From assembly GCA_029255685.2 (NCBI GenBank), contig CM055318.2, positions 67,737,136 through 67,801,135 on the forward strand: a stretch of DNA of 64,000 bases. The letters are read 5' to 3'. Under the pieces are notes generated by a model that was not told where the DNA came from, ran no database searches, and worked only from the letters and a program-made list of their open reading frames with translations. The DNA comes from Silene conica. Its lineage: Eukaryota; Streptophyta; Magnoliopsida; Caryophyllales; Caryophyllaceae. This document shows, one piece after another, positions 46,215 to 58,172 of this stretch (its first letter is position 1; every line of letters begins with the position of its first letter). The position numbers were made by a program, and so were the translations under genes.

Positions 46215-47745
46215 TGATGCGTGTCTATTTTATGATGTTTTACATCTATTTTTACACGCATTTGGTCGCTCATTTACTATGTTTTAGCCCTTATTTCCCA
46301 ACAATTGTACACTTTCGTACTTTTATGCACTTTTGCAGATTTGTGCGGAAAAAGGACGATTTTACACCAAATCTATGCCCTCGGGATTTTTTGCATAATT
46401 AAGGAACGAAGGAAAGTCAACAGGAATCTTTAATCAAGTATCAAAAGTCAAACCCGAGATGGATCAAAGCAATCTTATGCATTAACGGGTCGACCGACCT
46501 ACTATATGGGTCGGCCGACCAGTTCTTTGAAGCCAAAAATTCATGAAGCCCGTAAAGAGGTCGACCGACCCACAAAACTGGTCGACCGACCTCAGCAAAG
46601 CCCAGAAGCGTTTTCGGAAATCGTTTAGAAGTATGGAGTCTTTAGGAAACTCTTGATTTTGGCCCTATATAAACTAATCTTGTGATTAGGGTTAGACAGG
46701 GAGAGAGTTTTAGCACCCACCATAATAAGCAAGTTCGTAATTTAGTTTTATTCAATCTTTTAGTTCAATTGTAATCTTTCAATAATTCTCAAGCATTCAA
46801 TAAAGTTTGTTCCTTTCTGCTTTAATTCCGATTTCTTGTAATTACTCTCTTAATTTAGTTTCATTATTGTTCTTATTATTATTGCGTTTCGTTAAGTTAG
46901 AATCCCAAGCTTTATTATATCTTGCATGCTTAGATTGATTTTCATTATGTTTTCCATGTTTATTCCCGTTTTTATTATTGTTTCAATTACCATGCGTAGC
47001 TAAATTCCATATGTTAGGATGTAGGGGATGAATATGCATAGGTAGCGTAAATTCCGAGACCGACCTGTAGCAGAGCCGTGGTCGGCCGACTCAATTAATG
47101 GGTCGGTCGACCAAGGCTGTGGTCGGCCGACTGGAATAGCCGGTCGGTCGACCCACTCGCGTCTGTATTCTGTTTCGTCTTTCTTTGTTGACTATAATAC
47201 CCTACAATGAGACCGAAAGGAGACTTGTAGGATATTAGTAATGACCTACCCAAGATTGAGAGATACGGGAAGGGCATTGGTTTACACCTTAAGACGGCTA
47301 GGTTACTTAAGACTGAAAGGTATGTGACCTAGGATTTAGGAATCACCCTTATTGTTGACACCCAATAATTGTGAGACCTAGGAACTAATAGCATAGGCCG
47401 AAAGGAGCTATTAGGTACCATAGACCGAAAGGATATGTTACACCTCTTACGCGACTGCAATACATGTTGACCTTAGGATTTATATTACCTTAGCTATTTA
47501 TTACCCAAACATCCGAGCATCCCTTTTATTATTGTTTTATTATCATCTTTTATTTCTTGTTTTATTTTAATCTTTGCCTTAGACTTAGTAAACAACCAAT
47601 CAACCCCCAATTTTGTTACTTTAGACATTAACATCAAATAATAAACATTCCCCACCTCCTTGTGGTTCGACCCTGACTTTCACTATCTATAGTTTAAATT
47701 TAGGAATTATAAATTTATCTTTGGTACCCTCAACGACGGGCATCA
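46215..47745 (+). repeat. 3' LTR of the gypsy element
   Basis: It is 1,531 bp and nearly identical to the 5' LTR, with an extra aatttagtttcattattg-type stretch near 46853. Hairpin clusters match those of the 5' LTR (46485-46589 and 47079-47158). Confidence 0.9.
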
Positions 47746-48510
47746 GTAATGTAACTCGGAAAGATTTTTTTTTTAGAATTATGTTCAATTTCTTTTATGT
47801 TGATGATGTAATTTGGTTGAGTTCATATAGACTGTAAGACAATATCAGTTACTTCATAAGTAAAGTTATACAAAATAGCTTTGGTTTTAATAAAGGACAT
47901 AATGGTACTTGTAAACAAAATCATTGGAATTAGATTGGTACAACCAAACAAGATATGAGAATCCAATTCATGGCAAGTGTGAATTCCCTTATGTCAACCA
48001 AACAACTTTTTGTAAAATCATGGGAACTTGATATGGAATTAAGTTCACTGGAAGTACAACTTCATACAGGAAGTTAATTCATGGATGAACCAATAAACAA
48101 GCCCTAAAGGGAAAATTCTATCGCGCGACAATTAAGCCTGCCTTATTTTACGGGATCTATTAGGCCATTAAACATTGTCACATTCAAAGATGAGTGTGGC
48201 GGAGATGCGTATGTTGAGATGGATGTCTGGCCATACAAAGAAAGATCAATTAAAGAATGAGTTTATTAAGGGAACGGTGAAAGTGGCGCCAATAGAGGAC
48301 AAGATGATTGAAAGTCGGTTATGATGGTTTAACAATGTGAGAATGAGACTATGGGCGCACCGGTTAATTAGGAGTTTGAAGACTTGGGGGAAAAGACAAG
48401 GCTATTAGGGGTAGAGGGAGACCAAAACAGACATGGTTAAGAGTGATAAAGCACGATATGAGACTTCTTGGGCTTGGTGGATGATGGTGACGGAGAGGGC
48501 ACAATGGTGA

Positions 48511-50154
48511 CGGGTTGACATTGTATGTTAGGTTTTATAAGATTTATGTCGTTACATTTTAAGTTCTAACAAAGTGTTATATAAATGTTTCAAATTTTAG
48601 TATAGTAATATTAGCGATACTTCTACATTGATAAGTAAGATAGTACTACACTACTACAGCTTCTCAAATATTACTTTATATAATTATCAATAAGTTTCTC
48701 TTATGACGGGTATATCCGTCACAAGCTTGCGACGGGTCAAGTAGTACACTCACTTGTTTAGATAAAAAATAAAATGTATAGAAAATGAAAAATGTTTTGT
48801 CTTTATCTCCCCAAATGGATTTTATTTGACCCATCATAAGCTTGCGACGGATATTGCCGTCACAAATTAGAGTACATGTTGAAAATTGACCCGTTAAATT
48901 ACTTGTATTATAAAAAGACTCCGCTAAATGTCACGTGTAAAAATATTGAAAATTGACGTGCTAAATGACCCGTGTCTTAAAAGGAACCCACTTATTTAGG
49001 GACAACCTTCGTCCAATGCGTACGTAAACTCTTAAATTAGCTAAATCAAGGAAATATATACATGAAAATTACTAATTATATGAAAATATGAATGATAAAA
49101 TTATCACAAAATTAATTGTTATGTATTTTTTCTGTATTATTACAAATTTCTCATGACTAATATCGAAAATTCTTTTAAGCATTAATTTTAGTATTATGGT
49201 TGTAAACTATAACTCATTTTTTATTAAAATGAAATTTGTGGTTATTACTATTATTATTTTCATAAAATATTATTTTGAACTTCATAAACAAATTTTTATT
49301 TATGAAATTTTTATATAAAATATAGTTATGATAAATAAACTATTTTTTAAAATTGTAAATAGTTATAAGTCATAAGCCTTATTTAATTGTTGTAATGTTA
49401 TTTATAGTGGTACACTAGTATTCTCTTTGCAATATCCAAATAATTAATCCCAAAATAAAAGTGATCTCTTTAACTTTATTACATTTATGAGGACTTGACA
49501 ACTAAGCAACCTAGTTGTTGCTTTAATATGTAAGCTACAAAGTGATATATAAATGTTTCAAATTTAAGCATAGGAATATTAGGGATATTTTTACATTGTT
49601 GCATTGATAAATAAGATAACTTTACACTATTACAACTTTTCAAATATTACTTCATACACTGCATTACAGATTGAAGACTAACCCGCTAAATAACCCATGT
49701 CTTAAAAAAACCTCGCTAAATTCATTGTTTTGTACTTTTTCTGTATTATTATTAACTTTCACTATTGTATATCAAAAATTCATTTTAAGCATTAATTTCA
49801 GTATTATTGTTATCAACTATGACTTGTTTTTTATTAAAATGAAATTTCTGGTTATTACTATTATTATTTTTAATAAAATATTATTTTAAACCTTTATCAT
49901 AAGCAGCTTTTATTTATGAATTTTTTATTATAAATTATAATTATGATAAATCTAACCTATTTTTGTTTAAATGGTAAATAATCATATATCGTAAGCTTTA
50001 TTTAATTGTTGTAATTTTTATAGTGGTATACTCAGAGTCTCCAAGCAATATCCAAACAATTAATTTCAAAATAAAAGCAATCCCTTTAATTTCCCTACTT
50101 TTAAGGAGGCTTTGACAACTAAGCAACTTGGTTGTTGCTTTAATATATAGGATG
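48511..50154. repeat. AT-rich block with an internal tandem duplication, only in copy B
   Basis: Sequence from about 48585 (aaatgtttcaaattttagta) repeats from about 49551 (aaatgtttcaaatttaagca) through to about 50145, with diagnostic shared stretches such as gacaactaagcaacNtNgttg. The first unit is longer because it holds a gtgacgg-family MITE (about 48700-48885: cttatgacgggtatatccgt to gatattgccgtcacaaatta). No ORF is credible. The block has no counterpart in copy A; its ends are not defined. Confidence 0.7.
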
Positions 50155-50738
50155 AACCCTTAAGTTTTACTCTGGTTTTCAAAATCGTTTTAATCTTTAT
50201 TCTCGATTTAAATTCTAAGTTTTTTATAAACGAAATCCGAACTTTAATTTCAAAACCTATAAGTTTATTTTGATATTCTTGTGTTTTTCACTTTTCATTT
50301 TTTATATTTTTGCATTTTGAGGTGTGCGACTGCCCAAAGACAATTCTATAGAATGATTAATGTCAATCGACCACAAATTATTTTTGTATTGAGGCTTTAA
50401 TGGTGGTGTTGTTATATTGATAGTTCGATTCTTAAACGTCGTTTTCATTCATTAGCCAAGCTTACTCCGAGCATTTCCTAGTGATTAGTGACTAAATGAC
50501 CAGCAACTTTCACTCACCCTTTTCACGACAATTTCTCAAAACACAAAGCTCCGTATGAACTATAAACGTACCATTTTTTCCCTAGGAATTTTCTTGTTAC
50601 ATAACGACTGGTAAGCAAAGGTGAATGGCCATGACATGTGAAAAATGACCGTGATAAGTTTTTCACACCGAAACCGCAAAATGACAATCTCCTCGTGCTA
50701 AGAGTACAAGACATAATTTAATTGGTACAATATGTTAA

Positions 50739-51489
50739 GGGTTGTGCTCTTTCACATACGAAATTTACTTTTTCACATACGATTTTTACGATATTATCCT
50801 TATTAGTGTTTCTGATCTCCATTCCCTAAAACCTAATACACCACCGACCCACTAATTATAGTAATTAACAATCACCTACCCTCTCCATCATCAGCCCCGC
50901 CCTACTCCACCAACCACCGCCACCAATATACACATAATCTATCTTACTCTGACTACCCTTCCCATGCCGGCCAACCCACCAAAACCACCCGGGCGCCACC
51001 ACTACCAATTAAAGCTAGAAACTTGTATCCAATATGAATATATATGTCCTTAAATCAATAGACTGCTCCGGCAAGATACTTATAAAGCCGTGAAAATATT
51101 CCCAAAAATCATGCACGTATAACATAGCAATCAATCAATCTTGAAAAGTGTACTATTTCCCATCTGCATATGGTTCTCCTCGATAAGACGGCAGATCTAG
51201 AGCATGCATCAAATTGGGTCAACAAATAGTATTATTGGCCTCCTCGATAATTCGAGTGTTCACAAAAAAATTATAACAATTAACAATCGATAAACGAATA
51301 GATTGGTTTATTTATTAATGAACTAAGAACCGTTGTTTCGGTTTTGAGCAATTAGATTAGTTTTTATGAAAATAGCGGAATTAGGGTTGAGTTGATTCTA
51401 TCTGAGATTAGAAGGGCATCAGATGGAAACTTAATGAAAAAATGTATGTGAAAGAGTAAAATTCATATGTGAAAAAGTAATTCCGTGTG
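50739..51489. mobile_element. Unclassified insertion within the copia-4 5' LTR
   Basis: ttaa occurs on both sides (50735-50738 and 51490-51493), and comparison with the 3' LTR shows that 751 bp were inserted. Both ends carry inverted copies of ctttttcacatacga-type sequence (left 50748-50790, right about 51420-51480). No coding is recognised. A TTAA or TAA target is possible; the superfamily is open. Confidence 0.65.
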
Positions 51490-51789
51490 TTAATAATATA
51501 AATCAAGCAAGTCAAACATGAAGATTCCATCCTCACATTATGGAGCAAATCACGGTTGATTAGCTCAATTAATATCAAAATATTATTCATTATTACTCAT
51601 ATTACTACCTAAATTAGCACCACTAATTATGGTATAATTAGTATGAATATTTACTATCCTAACTTAACTATGTAATGTATGTATATATATTAACCTACAT
51701 GTAATCTTAGTCTTTATCCAATCTAATTACAATATTCATGTATTCTTTACATGGCATCAGGTTTCTTATCAATCCTCATACTACTAACC

Positions 51790-52548
51790 ATGTTCGCTGC
51801 CCTAACCACCACCGATATACTCTAGGCAACCACCAACACCCAAATCCCGAACTAAGCCGAACCAACCAAACCACTCATATCCGTCGCATTTTCGACTTGC
51901 ACAAAACTAACACCCAGGAATTATCGCGCTTGGCACTGCCAAATAAGCCGCCTATTCCAAGGTTTTGCTCTTTTTTCTTACCTTGATGGCACGACTAAGG
52001 CACCACCAAAAAATATCACCCCTACTGCCACCACCACCACGCCAAACCCAGAACCCATCCCAAACCCCCCCTACGATACATGGTTTCGCCAAGACCAACT
52101 CATCTTAGACGCACTAGCCGACACCCTAGACAAAGCCGTGACCCTTGTCCTCCTCGATGCCACCACAACCCATGAAACCTGGACCACCCTCGCTACCACC
52201 TACACAAACCCGTCTAGAGGTCATATCTTACAACTCAAAGACCAGCTACGCACCATCACCCATACCGGTAAGACCATATCCGAATACATGCTAGCTATAA
52301 AAGAATGCACCACACAACTAGCCCAGCTCGGAAAACCAATGGATGCCGAGGATATCACCTCACAAATCGTAAACGGTCTCGATTATAATTTATATAAACC
52401 TGTTATCGATGTCGTACGAGCCCGTGATATTCCGATCTCATTTGAGTTGTTTCATAAAAAGTTAATTCAACATGAATTAACAATTAAAAACCAACCCTTG
52501 TCCACCACGACAACACCCTTCAACCCATCTGCCCATGCTGCTTATACA
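51790..52548 (+). pseudogene. copia-4 gag, N-terminal part
   Basis: The frame gives LTPRNYRAWHCQISRLFQGF and SYLDGTTKAPPKN, then YDTWFRQDQLILDALADTLD, TTHETWTTLATTYTNPSRGH, LKDQLRTITHTGKTISEYML and FELFHKKLIQHELTI. This is the copia gag (UBN2/retrotran_gag) domain, largely open. It is cut after HAAYT by the CACTA element at 52549 and resumes at 58598. Confidence 0.85.
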
Positions 52549-52900
52549 CACTAGTACAAAAAACCCCTATCGTGTCGCAGCTATCGTGACGGTTCTAATA
52601 GAAACGACATAAAAGGGCAAAAAAAATTGGCGGGAAGGAGTTTTTGAGGCTACAGGGAGTCTATTGTGACGGTTTTAATAAAAAACCGTCACGATAAAAT
52701 AAATTATTTGTGTCGGTTGTAAGTTAGAACCGCCACTGTAAGTCATTTGTGACGGTTTTAATTATAACCGACATTAATAACGACACTAAAAGTAGTGATA
52801 AAAAACAACGGTTTTTTACCAAAAACCGTCACCGTATGAAATTTGTGACGGTTTTAATTATAATAGACGTATATTGAAGCTAGGGACGTGTTTGAGTTTA
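52549..52900. repeat. CACTA left subterminal repeats
   Basis: Several direct and inverted copies of tgacggttttaat and aaccgtcac lie within 350 bases of the left end. Confidence 0.8.
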
Positions 52901-53017
52901 AGGTGGACTCAACTGCTACTGTATAGGCGCGCGTTTTTCAATTCCTCAATCGTAATTCAATTCAACTGCTTCTTCCACAATCCTACTTGAATTCAACTAA
53001 AACAAACCCACCTATAT

Positions 53018-53262
53018 CAATTCGTTCCCAAATCGGCAATTCGTCAGCAATTCGTTCGCAAATCAGCAATTCGTTCACAGTTCGTTCATAATTCGTTCTG
53101 AATTCGTTCCCAGTTCGTTCATAATTCGTTCACAGTTTGTTTAGAGTTCGCAATCAGCAATTCGTTCCCAGTTTGTTCACAATTCACAATCAGCAATTCG
53201 ATATCAAGTAGCAGTTCGTTCATAATTCGCAATCAGCAATTCGTTCACAATTCGTCAATCAA
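53018..53262. repeat. Minisatellite of aattcgttc units
   Basis: Short units of the form caattcgttcNcag/ataattcgttc recur about fifteen times. They lie just upstream of the geranylgeranyl reductase fragment. Origin unknown; they may derive from a captured 5' UTR. Confidence 0.7.
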
Positions 53263-53384
53263 AGGTGTGTCATACTACTATTGCTTTTTCTATAATCAAT
53301 TTCAGTAATATGTTGTTTAATATGATATTCATCTCATATCTATAATGCCACCGTAATTTTTGCTTACTGTACAACAATTATTTT

Positions 53385-53848
53385 ATTCCTGAGCATCCGA
53401 GGCCTGTTAGGGTTCGAGGGAGGGTTGCTTTGGTTGGGGATGCAGCCGGGTATGTGACTAAGTGCTCGGGTGAGGGGATTTACTTTGCAACTAAGTCGGG
53501 TAGGGTGTGTGGGAAGGCGATTGTCGAGGCGTCTGAGGGTGGGACGAGAATGGTTAATGAAGCGGATTTGAAGCGGGAGTACTTGAGGAAATGGGATTCG
53601 GAATTTAAGACTACTTTTCGGATTTTGGATTTGTTGTAGAAGGTGTTTTATGTGAGTAATGCTAGTAGGGAGGCTTTGGTCGAGATGTGTGGCGACGAGT
53701 ATGTGCAGCGGATGACTTTCGATAGTTATTTGTATAAGCGATTGGCTAAGGGAAATCCTTGGGACGATACTAAGATGGTTATGAACACGATTGGGAGTTT
53801 AGTTCGATGTAATCTTGTAGGAAAATGTAAGGAATTGTCGAATGTTTG
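53385..53848 (+). pseudogene. CHLP: Captured geranylgeranyl reductase C-terminus
   Basis: Geranylgeranyl reductase (CHLP) reduces geranylgeranyl chains for chlorophyll and tocopherol in plastids. The frame reads IPEHPRPVRVRGRVALVGDA, AGYVTKCSGEGIYFATKSGR, then REYLRKWDSEF, KVFYVSNASREALVEMCGDE, YVQRMTFDSYLYKRLAKGNP and MNTIGSLVR, ending at TGA 53846. GDAAGYV belongs to the conserved FAD-binding region of the family. A TAG at 53637 replaces the expected Gln (one-base change from CAG). Only the last third of the enzyme is present, without N-terminus or transit peptide. The left edge may be an exon start (attcctgag then CAT). Sequence after the stop (53850-54190) contains a degenerate local duplication. 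Confidence 0.88.
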
Positions 53849-54492
53849 AGTATGGTTTGTTGCGATGCACAATCGGTTCTTGTTAGTGTAGAACAAATGT
53901 AGCCGGAAATGTTGAAGACATTGGAGTAATGTTGTAATACGAGTTGTAAACTCGTCTGATGATTATTCTGTGAAATGTAATGAATTGATTTCTGATGTTT
54001 TATTACAGATTGTTGCAATGCAAAATCAGTTCATGTTACTCTGTCTGCAATTTGATTACAAAAGTCGCGTTATTTTCCGACTGAACCTTAATCGAGGGAC
54101 AACGGAGAAAATGTGCAGCATTCAGAACTGAAATTGCAGGTCAGAAATCAGAAGACATTGGAGTAACGTTGTAATACAAGAGGTAAACTCGAAATATATG
54201 ATGCTCATGTATACTGCAGTTGCAGAAATCGTCAATTATTCTAATCTGTTTAGCTCATGTATACTGCAGTTGCAGAATAAAAAGCGTACAAACTGATGCA
54301 ACTTGTGACTCTTATGCCTATGACAGTGTACCTTTAAATTAGCTTAAAGCGTACAAACTGATGCAACTTGTGACGCGTTCGTGGCATTCTTGGCTCAAAA
54401 GCTTAAAGACTCAAAAGTCATCGGCAATGTAACAACGCTTAAAATGTTTTATTTACCTTATGCTAAATTTTGCTCTTCTGTTTTACTGACAG

Positions 54493-55043
54493 ACAAAAGG
54501 GTTTCAAGAACTTGTATACCTTGAAAGGTGGCGTATCTCATTACCTTGAGAAAGAAGGTCCTGAGAAATGGATAGGCAATTTGTTCGTATTTGATTCCCG
54601 GCTATCTCTTCCACCGTCTACTTTCAAACCTGGTGTTGTCACCTCAAGCAGGGGCCAGGATGCGGCTCACAACAAATATGCTAGATGCTACATCTGTGGC
54701 TCTCAAGTTCATGAACTTCGGCATCGAAGTTGTGCAAATATTGACTGCAATCTACTTTTCTTGTGAGCTCTCCTTTCTCATTACTCCAATGGTCGAAACG
54801 TAGAGACTGTTAGATTTGGATAGTCGGTAAACATAGTGACCTGATTGTCACTATCAATAACTATGCTAAATTCCGCCAGACTAGATTTGGATAGTCGGTA
54901 AACATAGTTCATTTGCTAACTAATTCTTTTATTTACTTTTCAGATGCTGCAGAAATTGTGTTGAGAGTATGACAGACAAGGTGTTGTTGCCAGAAATGCA
55001 TAACTGCTCTGAGATTAAGACCTGTTCTTTCAGGACACGATAG
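54493..55043 (+). pseudogene. Captured rhodanese-domain (STR-type) protein, two exons
   Basis: Exon 1 (54493-54762) follows an acceptor (ctgacag) and reads QKGFKNLYTLKGGVSHYLEK, WIGNLFVFDSRLSLPPSTFK, then CYICGSQVHELRHRSCANID. An intron (54763-54943) has GT...CAG boundaries. Exon 2 (54944-55043) continues in frame as CCRNCVESMTDKVLLPEMHN and ends at TAG 55041. This is the C-terminal part of plant rhodanese-like proteins of the TrhO/STR7-8 type, with their Cys-rich tail. The catalytic rhodanese Cys lies upstream and is not included. The intron shows that genomic DNA was captured, not cDNA. Product function is unlikely. Confidence 0.82.
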
Positions 55044-55268
55044 GTACAAAAAGTGGCATATTTACAAAGATGGCAATATGGAACAGCAACCTCTGAGTTT
55101 GCGAATTCTGAAATAATCAATTTCCTTAGATTTTAAATGCTTGAAATCTTGTATAGGTCAAAAGTATACATGATTACATGTTGTTGATGCTCTAACACAT
55201 CTTTATGCTGCTTGAAATCTTGTTCTTTATATTATATATTAACTTTAAGTATGAATTCAAATACATAG

Positions 55269-55832
55269 AAATCATTGGATGTTGATGGTTTTTTACTTGG
55301 GGCTGAACACCGTGTACATTTTGGATTCACAACAAAGGGTGGCAAAGAAGCTCAGCATAAAAGGAAGGCTAAAAGCTGCTTGGATTTTACATTGTGTTAA
55401 TGGAGGAAGGCGTAATTTTGCTAAAAAGAATCAACTTCAGATCAAAGTGATTAAGAAGGTAAGTGAACATTAACTAATTTTTTGTTTCAATTATCTAATA
55501 TCATAATCGAATATAGTTTAAATACAATAAGAGTATCCTATGTTATATATTTAGTGCCCCCAACAACCCGGAGATTACGAATGTGGTTATTATGTCATGA
55601 AATGGATGTATAACATAACATTTTATTACTCAAAGGGCAATGTGGAACAATTTGAGCAGGTATTTCTTATTTTTAAGTAAAAATATGTATAGTTTACTTA
55701 TTTTCTTTTTAAACAAAAGCATCTCATCATTGATTTTCTTAAATGTAGATTATTGAAGATTCAACCATGTCAGTTGAAGATATGAATGAAGTTAAAAAGG
55801 TGTGGGCTACAAAATGTTTCGAGAACATGTAG
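55269..55832 (+). pseudogene. Ulp1-like C48 peptidase fragment, three exons
   Basis: Exons 55269-55458, 55555-55659 and 55749-55832 join in phase with GT...AG introns. The product reads NHWMLMVFYLGLNTVYILDS, then VIKK joined to CPQQPGDYECGYYVMKWMYN, and ends KVWATKCFENM at TAG 55830. His (HW), Asp (ILDS) and Cys (ECGYY), with the preceding Gln, match the catalytic residues of C48/Ulp1 cysteine peptidases. Such domains occur in host deSUMOylases and often in plant CACTA and Mutator-type elements, so it may be native to the transposon lineage rather than captured. Only the C-terminal half is present, beginning at an acceptor (acatag). Confidence 0.82.
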
Positions 55833-56109
55833 TTTAGATTAATTATTGGATTTTTACTTGTTGCTTAGTTGAGGTTATTGGTGAGGATACTTGTTTCTTG
55901 TTTTCTCGGATTATACGTCGTTGGGATGATACAGTTATTGTATTGTTGGATGAGAATATGAGATGTATGGTTATTCCGAAGCTATTGAATGAAGCATTAT
56001 TTTGTTGGTAATTGATTAAAATTCTTTGCAGGTATTCTTCCATCAATATTTATATTCGGCTAGCATCGAATTAGGGGAGGTGCTGTCGAAATTAGCTAGC
56101 TATTTTTTA

Positions 56110-56192
<83 letters not shown>

Positions 56193-56309
56193 TTTAGGAT
56201 CGGGTGAGAACGATTATACGGTGCATACGGTGAGAACGAGTCACGTCCGTTGGATTAAAACACAATCAACGGTTAAGAAATACCCACAACCCACATTCTA
56301 GATAGATTT

Positions 56310-57470
56310 TTTGACGGAGTAGATAATTTATTTATTTTTTACCTTTTTACATAAAATTAGATACATTTTTTTTACGGAGTAATATTTTTTTTTTACCTTT
56401 TTACGTAAACCTATATACATTTTTTTGACGGAGTAGATACATTTTTTTTAATTTTTTACGGTAAACCTAGATACATTTTTTGACGGAGTAGATACATTTT
56501 TTTTTACTTTTTTTACATAAACCTAGATACATTTTTTGAAGGAGTAGATACATTTTTTTTACTTGTTTTACATAAACCTAGATACATTTTTTTGAAGTAA
56601 TAGATACATTTTTTTTACTTTTTTACGTAAACCTAGATACATTTTTTGACGAAGTAGATACATTTTTTTTTACCTTTTTTACATAAACCTAGATACATTT
56701 TTTGAATGAGTAGATACATTTTTTTTACTTTTTTTTGCATAAACCTAGATACATTTTTTGAAGGACTAGATACATTTTTTTTACTTTTTTACGTAAACCT
56801 AGATACATTTTTTGACGGAGTAGATACATTTTTTTAGTTTTTTTACATAAACCTAGATACATTTTTTGAAGGAGTACCTACATTTTTTTTTTTACTTTTT
56901 TACATAAACCTAGATACATTTTTTTTTAGTTTTTTACGTAAACCTAGATACATCTTTTGACGGAGTAGACACATTTTTTTTTACTTAAACCTAGATACAT
57001 TTTTTGACGGAGTAGATACATTTTTTTTTTCCTTTTTTACACAAATCTAGTTATATTTTTTGATGGGGTAGATACATTTTTTTTACTTAAACCTAGATAC
57101 ATTTTTTTACGGAGTAGATATATTTTTTACTTAAACATAAATACATTTTTTGACGGAGTATATATATTTTTTTAGTTAAACCTAGATACTTTTTTTAACG
57201 GAGTCGATACTTTTTTTTTCTATTTTTTACATAAACCTAGATACATTTTTTGACGGAGTAGGTGCATTTTTTTAATATTTTCTACATAAACCTAGTTACA
57301 TTTTTTGACGGAGTAGATACATTTTTTTTACTTAAATCTAGATACATTTTTTTACGGAGTTGACACATTTTTTTAATATTTTTTACATAAACTAAGTTAC
57401 ATTTTTTGATGGAGTATATACAATTTTTTTTTTTATACTTTTTTACATAAACTTATATACAGCTAAATAC
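56310..57470. repeat. Tandem repeat, about 55-bp units
   Basis: Around twenty degenerate units contain gacggagtagatacattttt and acataaacctagatacattt. Unit starts, for example 56427, 56482, 56538, 56594, 56648, 56704, 56760, 56814 and 56868, are 53-56 bases apart. There are no spacers, so it is not a CRISPR. Confidence 0.85.
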
Positions 57471-57700
57471 TTTTTTTTTACTAATTCTAGACAACTATAA
57501 AAGTTTTTTTTTAACTTTAATTTCTAAGTACATTTTATAACCATGCAAGTACGTCTTTTTTTTTTTTTATCTAGGTGCATGTTTTTCCAATATAACAAAA
57601 AATATAAATTAGCTAGATATACAAATTCAAACTTCTTGTACAATAAGCTCTAAGATTCTAACAAGTAGTATTACGTATATTGAATAAATATGAGAAAAAA

Positions 57701-57963
57701 TAAGTACCCCTGAAATAAATGATCGTATCAGTTACTTATTTCACGACGGCCCATGATTTCATGTCCTTCCAGAGTGACATTGCATGAGTCTTCCTCGGAT
57801 AATGTCTCTTCTTCCTGTGTGTTATTGCGGAATAAGCTTTCTTTTTCGGAGGAAATGCGCCAGTCCCTAAGAAAGAAGTCGGATAAGTAGCTGACGAAGC
57901 TTTTCCCAACTGAAGCGGATAAGTAGTGCTTGGATAGCATATCATTTATTTCAGGGGTGCTTA
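57701..57963. mobile_element. Small inverted-repeat unit inside the (TA)n-flanked element
   Basis: Arms 57701-57723 and 57941-57963 are near-perfect complements (taagtacccctgaaataaat). The 217-bp interior has an open minus-strand frame reading RKTHAMSLWKDMKSWAVVK, which I cannot assign. A 33-base direct repeat (agaaagaagtNggataaNta) occurs at about 57870 and 57971. Confidence 0.6.
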
Positions 57964-58172
57964 ATCCTCAGAAAGAAGTAGGATAAATAGCTGACGAAGC
58001 TTCCTGTGTAGTCTTTTTTTTTTATCTAGGTGCAGGTACTTCTTCTATTATTGTACTAATGGCTAATGGCTTATTTTAGTAATTAAATCTCAGCCTATAA
58101 TTATACTTTAATCCAATGATTTGTAGATGTTCTCACCGAATGCACCGAATAGTCGTTCTCACCGGATCTTGC

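Larger units (their letters stand above)
39726..47745 (+). mobile_element. Non-autonomous Ty3/gypsy element (Athila-like), gag-protease only
   Basis: Two LTRs (39726-41228 and 46215-47745) start TGATGCGTG and end GGGCATCA. A 5-bp duplication gtaat flanks the element (39721-39725 and 47746-47750). The LTRs differ at roughly 20 positions over 1.5 kb plus a 28-base indel, so insertion is fairly recent. Internally there are a PBS, gag and protease, but no RT, RNase H or integrase; 44213-46214 is noncoding. Movement would need enzymes in trans. Twelve-base hairpin arms GGTCGACCGACC recur in LTRs, gag and 3' region. Confidence 0.93.
39275..48104. mobile_element. Harbinger/Tourist-like element hosting a gypsy retrotransposon
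   Basis: The ends are inverted: gggcttgtttggtt on the left, the complement of aataaacaagccc on the right. The 3-bp duplication taa (39272-39274 and 48105-48107) is confirmed by the empty site in copy A (agattaaaggg, about 10533). Without the gypsy element and its duplication it is about 805 bp. No transposase is recognisable. TAA target and termini fit PIF/Harbinger. Confidence 0.85.
35240..48510 (+). pseudogene. Decayed RTE LINE, copy B, split into three pieces
   Basis: The pieces are 35240-36031, 38784-39274 and 48105-48510; further 3' untranslated sequence matches at 50155-50268. They match the copy A pseudogene block for block: FVRIIQKNEVRK and GPVGIPKKVWRFLGEK (35354-35563), DLEKVYDSVPREVLWWALAR (about 35890-35960), LETRGFRLSRSKTDYLRC (38972-39050) and MSVAEMRMLRWMSGHTKK (about 48190). 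A solo gypsy LTR and a Harbinger-like element separate the pieces. Shared truncation and decay show that the RTE predates the duplication. Confidence 0.87.

Noticed and set aside
56310-57470. Regular repeats that could suggest a CRISPR array.
   Set aside because: Units are contiguous, degenerate and lack unique spacers; the context is a plant transposon.
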